A stretch of 64,000 nucleotides of DNA from Sclerurus mexicanus. Its lineage: Eukaryota > Chordata > Aves > Passeriformes > Furnariidae. The stretch covers positions 62,001-126,000 of the forward strand of contig VWZF01003646.1 of NCBI GenBank assembly GCA_013396755.1, written 5' to 3'. Position numbers and translations under genes: made by a program. Of the stretch, positions 12,107-23,600 are shown in pieces. The first letter of the stretch is position 1; each line of letters opens with the position of its first letter. The notes below the pieces were generated by a model. The model worked only from the letters and a program-made list of their open reading frames with translations. It was not told the origin of the DNA and made no database searches.

Positions 12107-14157
12107 TTAACATAATTTACACCAAACTAGAGCCATCACTGTTTTACTGTTTCCAGTATTTGGGGCCATTAGTGATCAAAAAGACACTTCAGGAACCCAA
12201 AAAAACCCTACCCAAGACCTTTGCTGAAAAACAAACAAACGAACAAACACACCCAACAACAAAAACAAACAAACAAACAAAACACAACCAAACAAAAAAA
12301 CTCAAGGGGAGATACAATGAACCCAAGAACAGCTGTGAAACAAAAGTTTGAGGTTTCAAGAAGATTGTTTCAAGAAGAGTATTCCACAGAATCCGCCCTT
12401 CCATAGTAGGCCATCCCCAGATTGATCAGGAATCTTCAGTCTGACTAGCACAACCATTCTTGTAAACAAATTGTCTGCAGTAATAATAATCAACAGAAAA
12501 TCAACTTTATATATAAATTAGGTCTTTGCTTTAAGATGAAAAACTTTTGCTGAACTGTAAATTCTTATGAACTACAGCAGCCCCAAAAAGAACTAAAGCA
12601 GACCAATGTAAAATCTCGGAAATTGAATTTAAGACATTCAAAAAATTCCCTAACTATAATGCCTGTGAGTTTGTAGAGTGCTTAGATCTTCATCATCTCT
12701 TCCCCTGACACCAAAAGGTGCATTAGAATACACTCATAGAAGATCAGACACCTTCACTGAAGACAGAATCTGAACAGCTAAGGTTTTGGGGGATTTACAA
12801 ACCAAACAACACAGTTGGACCCAATTTGTCTACTTTGAACATGCCTCCCACACAGAGATAGCACTGAGCTCAGCACAAAGCACAGTAATCACAGTCACTT
12901 TACATCTCAGTGCCATTGGGTATTTGCATAATAGCGTATTGGTTACAACACTCAGACTATGTGGGAGGCCTGGGCCCTCTTCTTGCCTCAATTTGACAGT
13001 ATTAAAATTCAAATTTTCATTCCTCAGCCATTATCCTCTGAAACAGCTTTTCCATTTTTTTTCCCCAAAAAAAAGGACTACTGTTCCCACCACAGGTCAC
13101 AGAGTGAGAAATTCAAGGAAGCCACAAAGAACCTGGCTGCAGCCACAGGAAATCGGAGTCTCATCTTGAATCATTCCCCTAACAATGGAAAAGGTTTGGG
13201 TTTGTTTGTTTTGGTTTTTTTTAATGTCGTAGTATTTAGGATATGCATATACACATGGATACTGAATAAAAATCAAAATTAATGAAAACATTTAAATAGA
13301 GGAATGAGGAATTGGTATTCAAAGTCTGTCTCATCTTTGAGAAGTCCTCTATCACAGTTTATGATCTTCAGATGCTTAAATTCCTTGGCATCAATGCATC
13401 AAAATACTGGTATATCAGCACCAGTATAGCTAATTTACAATACTTTATCTTGCATTGCTCTTTACACAATGAATTATCTTTATACATGAACTATCACTTA
13501 CATTATCCCTGACCTAGAGTACTAAAACAAAACAGATACAAGAGTCATTTTCCCCCCAGACAGTATAAACGCCAATAATTTTAATGAATATGAAAGTTCT
13601 AGGGTATGATTTTTCAATTATTTTTGCTCCCTGTTATCTGAGATGAATTAATATACAATACTCAGATCCATAAAGACTAAGAATAAAACAAAAATGGGAA
13701 AAATACTGCAATTAGCAAATATTGTGGGTTTTTTCATCAGCATAGAAATAATTCTTCAAGGGAGCATTGTGAAGGCACAATACATTTGACGCAGTTCATA
13801 AATACATTTAATGAACTCAACCATGGATCTTATGAGTAATATGTTAAACATCTTTCAGATGACCTTGATTTAACTGTATAATTCACTATTATTCTTAAGT
13901 AACGATAAAGCAATATTCTTGGTGAGTCAGAAAATTCCTATATTAAATTCCAGGGTAAAATGTGGATCTGTAAATATTGAATCACTATTAATATGCAGGT
14001 TTTTTCCAGATCTGCAGTTTGTGAATAGTTACCTCATAAAATCTTCAACTTTTAAGTCATGGATTGATGTGTCGTTTTATAGTATCTTACTTTGTACAAG
14101 AGTAGAAACATCATAAGCTTCATAAAACTAGGTGCTTTGCTTCTGTTTTGTACCTTA
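12107..14157. other. AT-rich non-coding stretch with an A/C-rich tract
   Basis: Between two CR1 copies. It holds the A/C tract at 12227-12300 and a T8-C4-A8 hairpin-like run at 13055-13074. The 100-157 codon frames that cross 11878-13290 run through CR1 and low-complexity sequence and show no family features. Confidence 0.5.
12227..12300. repeat. A/C-rich low-complexity tract
   Basis: Runs of ACAAACAAACGAAC and AACAAAAACAAACAAACAAA. Same type as at 815-1015, here about 120 bp downstream of a CR1 3' end. Confidence 0.9.
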
Positions 14158-14820
14158 TCTGAGTCAAACAGCACTGAAAAGCAGTTCTGTGGAAAGGGAC
14201 CTGAGGGTCCTGGTGGGCAACAAGCTCAGTGTGAGCGAGCAGTGTGCTGCTCTGGCAAAGAAAGCCAACAGGATGTGGGACTCCATCAACAAGGGCACCA
14301 CCAGCAGAGATAAACAAGTCATTGTCCCACTCTGCTCAGGGCTTGTCAGGCCACACCTGGAACACTGTGTTCAGTTTGGGTTCCACTATACAAAAGAGAT
14401 GTGAACAGGCTGGAGAGGGTCCAGAGAAGGGCCACAAAGATTATTAATGACTGGGAAGCTGAGGAAGCATATGAGGAAAGGCTGAGAGAACTGTGTTTGT
14501 TCAGCCTTGAGAAGGAAAGACCTTATCACCACGTTCCAGTATTTAAAAGGTGACTACAAGATGGAGACTCTTTTTTAAAAGGGAGTCACGTGAAAAAGGT
14601 GAGGGGTAAGATTCCACCTGGACACAAGAGGAATGGGAACTATCAGCCATTGGAATAATCTCCCCAGGGAAGTGGTGAATTCCCCAATGCTGGATACTTA
14701 AGATTCAGCTGGGACAGGGTGCTGGTCCATCTTGTCTAGACTGCTGTCAAGAAAGCTTGGACCAGCAAATCCTTGAGGTTCTTTCCAACCTCATATTCTA
14801 TGACTCTAAGATTCTATGAT
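14158..14820 (+). mobile_element. CR1 LINE 3' fragment
   Basis: The + strand begins with GGAAAGGGACCTGAGGGTCC and TGGTGGGCAACAAGCTCAG, encoding ERDLRVLVGNKLSVSEQCAA, the block that follows the CR1 RT core. Next comes LVRPHLEHCVQFGFHYTKEM, then, in shifted frame, the equivalents of the RATK..., YEERLRE and LFSLEK blocks (GAGGAAAGGCTGAGAGAACT, TTGTTCAGCCTTGAGAAGGA). The 3' untranslated part (TGGAATAATCTCCCCAGGGA, CTTGAGGTTCTTTCCAACCT) leads to a terminal TTCTATGACTCTAAGATTCTATG. At least two frameshifts interrupt the ORF. This copy is nearly complete at its 3' end but lacks the endonuclease and most of the RT. Confidence 0.94.
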
Positions 14821-15956
14821 GGGTGTCTTCAAGCAAAGAAATTATGCTTTCATGGAGAAAAACAATGAAAAAGTCCGATTTATGATATCTTGATAGAACC
14901 ACAGATTTTAAAAGGTAGCAAATATGTAGCTAATGTGTAAGGAAGTTTCATGTGTAAGAAGAAAGTGTTGGACTTTAGCTTCACATGTTGCAGAAGCTAT
15001 CAAATTGACAGACGGAATTTAGAAACATAATGCACAGATGAAAACTCTGCAATATTAGACAGCCCTCTGCAATATTAGATAGCCTTCAGGACAAGTTTCA
15101 CTGCCAGGTCCTACATTTAAGCTGAAGTGATTCTTAAGCATTCTTTTATCTGTTCCTAAGGATACACATTACACTTAAGTTTCTTAAGGGAAATAACTCA
15201 TGCAAAATTGGAAATAATTAATATTTCTTTGAAGTATCACAACAAACTTGCTATGTCTGTCTCTTTCAGGTGGGAGAAACTTCATCCTGTGCTAAAAGGT
15301 ATATCCCATGTAGATGCTATTAAATGGTAAAAGAAAATGTATGTCAGCATCACTTATCCTAAAGAAGGCTGATGAAACAATTCATCCAGAATCTTACTGT
15401 GGATATATTTAAGACAATTTTTCACATGACATACCATCTTATTGTGGAAATATTTTCCATATAATACTAAGCTTTAAATATACATTGTTAAATATTAAAA
15501 TAACAAAACAGACTAATTTATGAGAGAGCTCTGATAATGCCTGCTAAACATAAACTGTCCACATGCAACTCAATCATAAAGGCAGTAAAGCTGTTTCTAC
15601 TGTCAGTTGTTAGGACAGGTTAAATGGAGATTTTATCTGAATTCATACAGAAATGCATTAGCTTTAATATTCCATATGGAAAGAACACAAATAATCTTAT
15701 TAATATTTTCAAATGTAGTGATAAAAACTATAATTTTTTCTACATTTCAAACTCTTAAAATAAATTCTTCTGATACAGATGGAAGTAATTATTAAAAAGT
15801 CCTTTTGTTCCCTAGCAAAGTACTTAAGGAAAGTATGAATTCATTCTTTTTCAAGTATATATTCTATCAGTGCCCCAGAATTTCCATCTTTTCAATTTTG
15901 TAAATCTGGCTCAGTATGTGTAAAAAGATGCCATACCATTAATATATATGATCTTC
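14821..15956. other. Non-coding stretch with a 20-bp tandem duplication
   Basis: AT-rich with no gene seen. A two-copy tandem repeat lies at 15045-15084. Confidence 0.5.
15045..15084. repeat. Tandem duplication, 20-bp unit, two copies
   Basis: Unit CTCTGCAATATTAGACAGCC followed by the same unit with one change (GAT for GAC). Confidence 0.95.
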
Positions 15957-16140
15957 CTTCTTGGGACCGGTGTTCTTTAATATCTTCACCAATGACAGAT
16001 ACAGTGAGATCAAGTACCCCCTCAGCAAGTTTGCAGATGACATGAAGCTGAGCAGTGCAGCTGACACAATAGAAAGACAGGATTTCACCCAGAGGGACCC
16101 TGGACAAGCTTGAGAAGTGGCCCTGGAATTGTTCAAGGTA
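15957..16140 (+). mobile_element. CR1 reverse-transcriptase core fragment
   Basis: The + strand translates as VLFNIFTNDRYSEIKYPLSK then FADDMKLSSAADTIERQD. It contains the F-A-D-D form of the catalytic YXDD box of non-LTR reverse transcriptases, with the two metal-binding Asp codons at 16036-16041. The canonical CR1 order is LFNIFINDL..., LSKFADDTKL, then a block near AIQRDLDRLEEWA; here the last is seen as DFTQRDPGQA before a stop. Only this internal piece survives, with neither the ORF2 end nor the 3' tail, so it was excised from a longer copy by deletion. Non-functional. Confidence 0.9.
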
Positions 16141-16293
16141 AAGTTTTTCATTCAGAGGTTTTAATGTTGATAATACTGTTGCTTTAGAAAAAATGCACAA
16201 GAAACACTGCAGCAGAGAGAGCCACAGCAAAAGAGCATACCCAGTCCTCCACACAGGAGCTACCTTTTGCTTTCCCACCTCTCCATCATGAAG

Positions 16294-16645
16294 AATCACA
16301 AAATCACAGAATATGTTGAGTTGGAAGGGACCCACAAGGATCATCGAGTCCAACTCTTAGCCCTGCGCAGGACCATCCCCAAGAGTCACACCATGTGCCT
16401 GAGAGTACCATCCAATTGCTGCTTGAACTCTGGCAGGCTTGGTGCTGTGACCACTTGCCTGGGGAGCCTGTTCCAGCAAACACCAAAGGTGAAGAACCTT
16501 TTTCCAATATCCAACCTAAACCTCCCCTGGCGGAGCTTCAGGCCATTTCCTCAGGTCCTGTCACTGGTCACCACAGAGAAGAGATCAGTGCTTGCCCCTC
16601 CTCTTCCCCTCTCAAGGAAGCGGTAACTGCAATGAGACCTGCTGT
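16294..16645 (-). mobile_element. CR1 3' end fragment
   Basis: The + strand reads AATCACAGAATATGTTGAGT, TGGAAGGGACCCACAAGGAT, CATCGAGTCCAACTCTTAGC and so on. This is the reverse complement of a CR1 3' untranslated region, with the 3' terminus at the left. The + strand reading frames here (about 119 and 93 codons) are antisense translations of this repeat. The element faces the RT fragment at 15957-16140 on the opposite strand, so two separate insertions meet here. Non-coding, 5'-truncated. Confidence 0.93.
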
Positions 16646-19600
16646 CAATCTCCTCTTTTCTCTTTTTCTGTCTTAAAAAGACACACAATGTTTTCTCTGA
16701 CTTTTTTTTCAGTGATTCACAAGTAAATATAGTTGAACTAAAAAAACTCCCAACACAGGTGCAAGTTATTGACATTACTTGTACAAAAGACATTTTCAAG
16801 CTGCGTTAGAACCAAGTTTAGAGGCCTTAGCAGTACAATGTTTGAATAACATCTAACATAGACACTCTAAAAGTTATGCATTTGATCAAAAAGATCTTTA
16901 GGCTCTTTTTACATAGAAAATAAGAAGAGACATTATACTAGACGAATCTGGACAGCCTATTTTTAGGGGGGGAAAAAAACCCGCACAAATCCAGGATAAA
17001 GGAATTTACAGAGAAATGGATGTATGAATTGGGAAGGTAAGAGCATCATGATCTTCTACTGATGTTATATTTTACACCAAAAGCCTCACTTGGAAAAGAA
17101 GTTGAACTCCAAGAGACAATGGCTTTGAAGCATGTACAGAGCTTTGTGCCCCTGTGTAAGCAAAGGACATCAGTCCTCCATAAGTAGCACACTGAAGAGG
17201 CCTAACTTCTCAAACCTTTCCACAGCCTTGTGTAGAGTGTTCTTCCCTCAGCATTCTCCATTTTCTGAGTTATATCCCTGCATACCCTCTGCTCCCCATC
17301 CCCACTGCAGAGGGGGCTGGGTGCCCAGGACAAGCTGCTGCCTCCAGGACAGTAGTGTCTTAACCCCACATGATCCATAGTGCTTTACACTATCCGTAGC
17401 CATGAAAACATGCTAGTGATATATACTATTTATTGCTAGTTCATGCTTGATTCATTACAGAGAGGATGCTGTTATGAGTAGGTATTTCCGTATCACAACC
17501 AGGTTAATTTTCAGCGTACGGCTTTGACTTGGATTACAGGCAACAGAAAGTTTCTTTGGATTTCAACAGGGCTTTCTCAAGCAGAAACCTCTAACAGCAG
17601 CAACCTCAGGAGATTAATATTGAAAGACCCTGCAATGCTTATAAAGAAATTGCGCTACAAATCACAGTTCTACTGAATATGCATTAGTTTAAAGAAAATG
17701 AACTGTCTTCTTTTGCGTCTCAAATACACGTTTTTTCTCTACTCAAGCATTTTATAAACAATTTCTTGCCTTAGTCAGTATTACAAGATCCTTGAACAAC
17801 AACTGTCTTTCAACATGTACTTTCAAATTCTGTCACAGCAGTTATTGAGCTTTCAGTAGTGTGTATGCTATGCATGACTCTGCAGAATATTTATGAGGGG
17901 AAAAGCATAACAAAGGAGGTTCTGGAGTTCTTAATTTAAAGATGACTATACGTCTAAAGGTTACATTACTTCTATGACAAATAAATATGAGACAGCTCCC
18001 TGTTCTTCATCAAAGATCTTAACTGCAGAGATAGTTGACAAGATATATATAATAGTTAGCAAGACAGAGGCTACAAAAAACAGATTATATATATGAAAAT
18101 AAGCAAAGATGCTCTCAAAATTATTCTCAAAAAATCTGACTGACCAGCTAGAAGAGGTACTGACTACCAGAGACCACAGTCATTTAGAAGAATCAGTTAT
18201 GGAGAATTATCTATTGAAACACATAGCTAAACTGCCAGTGTTGAATTCATGAAAGACACATTCTCTGACCATTTAAAGTAATTGTGAATCAACTAAAAAT
18301 AGTTTCACTTCTTTTAACTGGGCATAAGAAAAAAGGCAAATTCTAAGAGCAGAACCGAAAATGCTCCTAACAAACCCCAACAAAAACTCATCAGAATTAA
18401 AGTGAGAATATGCAGCACAGTCCTCCTATAGAAAATGACAATAATTATGATAAATAGATAGAGACTCCCAAGCTTGGTTTAAAGGTACTTCTGTCTAACA
18501 ACAAAATTCCACTTGTCAGCTCATTGTATCTGTGCTGTTACCAGTCCTGCTCAGCAGAACTGCATTTTCATTCACACTCTTCAGCTCTCCTCCATTCCAC
18601 TTCCTTTCTTCTATTTTCCCTCCAATAAAAAAAAATCTGCCTTAATCCACAAGTAGGTTAATTAACATTTTGCATGACTGTATTCCACTATCAGCCACTG
18701 CCTGTATTCCAAATCCATTTTTTGCTTTGTAGGCAACAGCGGAGGCAGTAACTCAACATTTGCAGGTGGCAATTTAGAGAAAGGGAATGACAAACAATAT
18801 GGTGTAAGAAAAACAAAAAAACAACTCCACCCTTCTGTTATGATTCTTAATTGTCTGTGGTGATGTCAGCTCATGCTTTGCTACTTGGATTTCCAAATGG
18901 CAGTTTCAATATACCTCACTGGGATATGTCTCTGTAAATTACAGGATTCCAGTACTCTAAAGTGGTATGACAATTTTTTAAGTGCAAGAAGACGCTAAAA
19001 CTGCATGTTAATACAAATGTTACTCAGTGAAATTTAACAATTTCCAAATTGGTTTTGTGTGAAAAGTAGTCAAGGTATAAAACTGAGCCTTTCAGTGAAT
19101 CACATGTGTTAAAGGCCTTAATAAATATTTAATCAAAAAAATGCAAGCACAGTCAGACTTTGTAAGTCCATATAATTTCTTAATATATGAATTCTATGTA
19201 AATTAGCAACTGAGTTTTCAGACCTTAATTTTCATGTCTTTATCTCAAAGAACCTTACCAAGCTACATTTTTGGGAAGGGTATTCCTAAGGTAATTTTAA
19301 TATTGAATTTTACTTTTTGACAATATTGAAAATATTCTTTTTGTCACAATGCAGTATTTTAGATATTTCCTTTCAAGGGAATCTGAAAAACTATTACTAG
19401 AATAACAGATTCCCACTTATCTGGAATAGGCAGAATTCATTAAATCAGAAATGCTGACATTGATGAATACTAATAAGGACCCAAGTACACTGGTCTGAAG
19501 GAAGACAAACATATGCAATGCTCCGTTTTCTTTTTCTGTGTGTAAAAAGTCAGATGACATTTGGCATGCTTATAACGCGAAAGGTTATAAAAACCCCCCT

Positions 19601-20115
19601 AGTTTATGCAACATAGTTCTTCATTGTGTTTAGGAGCACAGCAAGGACCTCCTTTCTGCCAAGAATGTTCCCCTCATAAGTTAGGCATGAAGAAATAAAT
19701 TAGAAATCTCTGCTGTACTGCTTCCTTACATGCAGTATTTAGGAAATTAACTCCTGTTTTGAAAGGCTGTCACTGAGTGACTATTGATGAAAAAATTATC
19801 TTTTTAGATCTTAATTCTACATTACCTTCTATGTCCTCTCCCAGAAATAGAAGTATCATATAGTCACATAATGTCAATGAGCTTCAGGATCAATATGACA
19901 TTGTAACCTTGTTTCAGAGATGCATTGGAATTTTTTGAATCCGTGAACTTCATCTCATGAAGATGATGGAAGTCTATGCAGAAATAGCCACATACGCCTT
20001 AAAAATGTTTTAGTATTGCTATCAACTCTCATATGAGAAACTTCACATTAACAGAGAGAAATTAGTAAATCAGAATGCATCTTGTGAAGTGTACTTATCC
20101 AATAATACAATATAC
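16646..20115. other. Non-coding stretch, nothing firmly recognised
   Basis: Mostly AT-rich. 17130-17380 is richer in C and G and carries an open + frame of 82 codons, rich in Ser and Pro, with no family features. I do not call it a gene. Confidence 0.5.
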
Positions 20116-20326
20116 TGGTTTTGGCTGAGATATAGTTTATTTTTGATAGCAATCCCAGTAGTGCTGTGTTTTGGATTTTTGGCCAAAATAGTGTTGATAA
20201 TAGAGAGATGTTTTCATTAATGCTGAGCAGTGCTCGCACAGCATCGAGGCCCTTTCTGCTTCTCACACCACCCCAACAGTGAGGAGGCTGTGACTCAAGG
20301 GATATTCCATATCATATGGTTCAGCA

Positions 20327-20332
20327 TATAAA
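20327..20332 (+). promoter_or_regulatory. TATA box of the LTR, copy 1
   Basis: TATAAA inside the LTR, at the place where the family has its TATA-like promoter element. No evidence of activity today. Confidence 0.5.
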
Positions 20333-20519
20333 GCTAATGGGAAAAGAAGGAAAAGGGGGATGTTTGGAGTGATGGCATTTATCTTCACAACTAATTGTAA
20401 TGCGTGATGGGTCCTGCTCTCCTGGAGACGGCTGAACACCTGATGTGATGCCTGCACATGGGAAGCAGTGAATTAATTCCTGTTTTGCTTTGCTTGTGTG
20501 TGTGGCTTTTGTTTTCCCT

Positions 20520-20525
20520 AATAAA
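20520..20525 (+). terminator. Polyadenylation signal in the LTR, copy 1
   Basis: AATAAA about 190 bp downstream of the LTR TATA box, consistent with an LTR R region. The sister copy has lost this hexamer. Confidence 0.5.
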
Positions 20526-20605
20526 GTGTCTTGATCTCAACCTATGAGTTTTCCAGCTTTTACCCTTCTGATTCTTTCCCCCATTCTGCTGGGGGACAGT
20601 GAAGT

Positions 20606-23600
20606 ACAACATGGGAAAATATTTTATTTGCTTCATGTTTTGTGCATGTACAGCTTTTCTAATGACATCAATCTTTGGAGAGTTTGATATGCTTATAAGT
20701 CTGTCCAATTTAATTTTTCATGCTGCTAAAATGATTATATAACTGACCTTAGTAATTCCCCAAAAGTTAACAAGTGTAAGAGAAAATACCATAAGACAAA
20801 TTCTTCTAGTATACTCACAATCTCTAATAATAGCCAAAATATGGAACTTTTCATTTGAACAAAACAATTTTATCCATGCTTAAGAAAACTAGCTCCAGAT
20901 ATCCTTTTTTATCACTGTAAATATACCACACTAAATAACAAAACATCTTGAAAAAGTGTTTTCTGAAAAATTCATAAAAATATTTGGAAATTAAATTGAC
21001 TGCAAGGCAATGTTTTGGCAACTTTTTCCTCTTATATATTTAGGATAAATATTTCCTGGCTTTTCTAATATTCTATTACTCAGCATCATTATCATGACAG
21101 CACAATCTTATTTAGTAAACACAATTTCATAAGTACTTTCTTTGAAAGTGAATTATAAATTTTAAAAATATGGACATTGATTTCAGATATAGCCTTTTAG
21201 TCTCACTGCACTATTCCTAAATAAGTATATAAATTTTCACAAATCTTTTATGATAATTTGTTTTGCAAATTACACATATATTAATTATTAAAAAGTGGGT
21301 CACAAATAGACTCCAGGTAAAAAAGTATCTTTCTGATTGAACATGATTTAAATTTGTGCTTTTCTGTTCCAATTTACATGTTACCTCTTAGGACAACAAA
21401 AGTTAAAATATTGGAAAAATACAAGGAAGAGAGGTAGAAACTCTAGTATGATTGTGTAAATCAGTAAATATTAGGGAATTCTATTCAGTTTACAGCAAGA
21501 AGAGAAAGTTGCCATACCATCTTTTCTTCCAAACCCAAATTTAGAGTGCAAAATCTCTTTAATTTTGGTCTTCTAGGAAATGTTTATGGCTCCTAATTGG
21601 TGAATTATTAAAAATGCCTACACCCAGCTGGGTTTTGTTGTGGTTTGCTATGCTGAATTTTTAAGAAAAATATCTTTGCTAATTTGGGGTTATTTTAGTT
21701 TAGCTAAGAAATCAAGATGAAAACCACATAAGCTCTTTTTAATGTGTTTACCTTATGTGTAAACAAACGATTATGGCAAGGTCGAACAGTCCATACATGT
21801 CTAGCTAACCAGTTAAACCATAACCATAATGGCTAAAATAATTACTTTAAAACTGTATTTTAGCAGTTCTCTAGTGCAGCAGAACAAAGGAGGCTACAAA
21901 TAGGAAGATGGAAGAGCTATGGCTGCATGGTTACAGAAAACTTAATCCTTTTTTTTTTTCTTACTGTTCTACAAGAAAAGATGCTCCAATTGCAATTTGC
22001 ATAAATGACCTAAACAAAAAAACCCAAAACCAAACAAACAAAAAAACCCACCACAACGTTTAAAAGACTTTCTGTATTTTGTAAAAAAATTAACAGGTAC
22101 CAGAAATTCCGTGGGATTGTAGCAGACACTCATGGGGATGGGTTTGTATATCATGGCTAGGCTTTGCAAACAAAGATTTGCAAGGGCTCTACCCTCGCTT
22201 GTTACAAGCACGCTGGTGGCTAAAAAGGTCAATGCAAGATAGGCAAATCCAGGTAAATTCAATTCAGTGATCTAGGGCAGATTTGTTTTACAAGTTTCAG
22301 TTGAACATCTGTATTTGTGATAAACCAGAATTAAAAATCACATGTGAAATATATGGAAGAACACAATACTCAGAAGTCAACAACCTCATCAGCTTACAGC
22401 TGAGAAAATACTGTATTCACAGCCTAAACTTAAGTACAGAAAGTGAATCTGAAAATGTATTTTTATAGAAAAATAAATAAGGGAATGAAATTATATTCAA
22501 CAGAGATTTTTCTTTGTTGCTACAAAAAAAAAATAGCTGAGACTTAGAGAAAAGTATTAATCAAAAGCACAGCTAGCTTCACCTTTGAAAAGCAGGATGG
22601 GATACAAGAATGCTGTAACCCTGTGGCAGAGCTCTGTGGTCTTAGAATTTGACTGTCAGCCAAGAACACCTGAACTTAATGTAGAACACAAGCTCTGATC
22701 TTCTGCATGTTGATTGGAAAGCTAAACTTCTGTCTGTCCATTTCATTGCCTTTGAGAGGTGAAGAACTGCGTATCTAGCGATGGAATGTAATTTGCAGTA
22801 ATGAACTGCATGATATTATGGCATATGAATACTGGATTATTTTATAGTAGTTTCTTAAAGCAAGAAAATAAATGTTGGAATTCTGTTTAACTGACTGAAG
22901 TCCATAATATGGTTTTTAAACCAAATTAATTAATCCAGCTCTAATTCCCTACTTTTTACATCACAAAATATAGTCAAAGTCAAGTAGAGAAGATATAAGA
23001 AAAGCTTCTGGTAATAATAGAAGGGTTTTGAAAAGGAATTTGCACATCAGCAATAGCAGTCTAAGTGAAGCTGTGATGTACTGCTAAAATAAAATTGAAC
23101 TCAAAACCCAAAACGTCAGCAAAAATGAATGGGTTTACATTCTGAATTTCTGTCTGGAATTTCAGCTGAATTTTTCTCTCTGATAAACTTTAATACAATA
23201 CATCATATGAAAGTCAGAGTTGAGTATCCATTCAGAAGAACATTCATTATCTAAAGAAGCTCCCCTCTGTTCCACATGTTAAATAGCTTTATTTATCCTG
23301 ACAATATTTGACAATTTTATCACACACATAACTTTTTCAATTTGTAGAGTTTCTTTGTACTTTTTTCCCTTCTGACCTTCCTCTCTGCCGCAGCCACTTC
23401 TGGGATCAGATGTAACTTGTTATCTTGAAATACTGTGTTGCCTTCATGGACAAAAATTATTTTTTATTTTCCTCTTTTTTTTTTTTTATATACTCTTTTT
23501 ATGACTATCAAGTTATAGTGCTACAGGAAACACAGAAATTTCTTTCTGAAAGACTGCAGACATTTTCACTAGTTTTTCTCTGAACTCACTTTTGAAAGTA

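Larger units (their letters stand above)
20116..20605 (+). mobile_element. Solo LTR of an avian endogenous retrovirus-like element, copy 1
   Basis: It begins TGGTTTTGGCTG, the 5' terminus of a dispersed LTR that I recognise from bird genomes and believe to be of the ERVL class. Further shared blocks are GGGATATTCCATATCATATG, CATGGGAAGCAGTGAATTAA and CTTTGCTTGTGTGTGTGGC. A promoter-like TATAAA is at 20327-20332 and an AATAAA polyadenylation signal at 20520-20525, the usual U3-R order. About 55-65 bp present in the sister copy at 44056 are missing around 20290. The 3' end fades after CTGCTGGGGGACAGTGAAG, so the terminal part and the CA end are lost. No retroviral internal sequence follows. Confidence 0.8.

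Noticed and set aside
11878..12351. 157-codon plus-strand frame, one of the longest in the window
   Set aside because: It runs through CR1 3' untranslated sequence and into an A/C-rich tract, with no protein features.
13055..13074. T8-C4-A8 hairpin
   Set aside because: Two adjoining homopolymers pair trivially; no sign of function.
15258..15300. Micro-exon-like segment between CTGTCTCTTTCAG and GTATAT
   Set aside because: Only about 29 bases with a weak donor; such pairs occur by chance in long AT-rich DNA.
15892..16353. 153-codon minus-strand frame
   Set aside because: Antisense of the plus-strand CR1 RT fragment joined to flanking DNA.
16267..16676. Plus-strand frames of 119 and 93 codons
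   Set aside because: Antisense translations of a minus-strand CR1 3' end.
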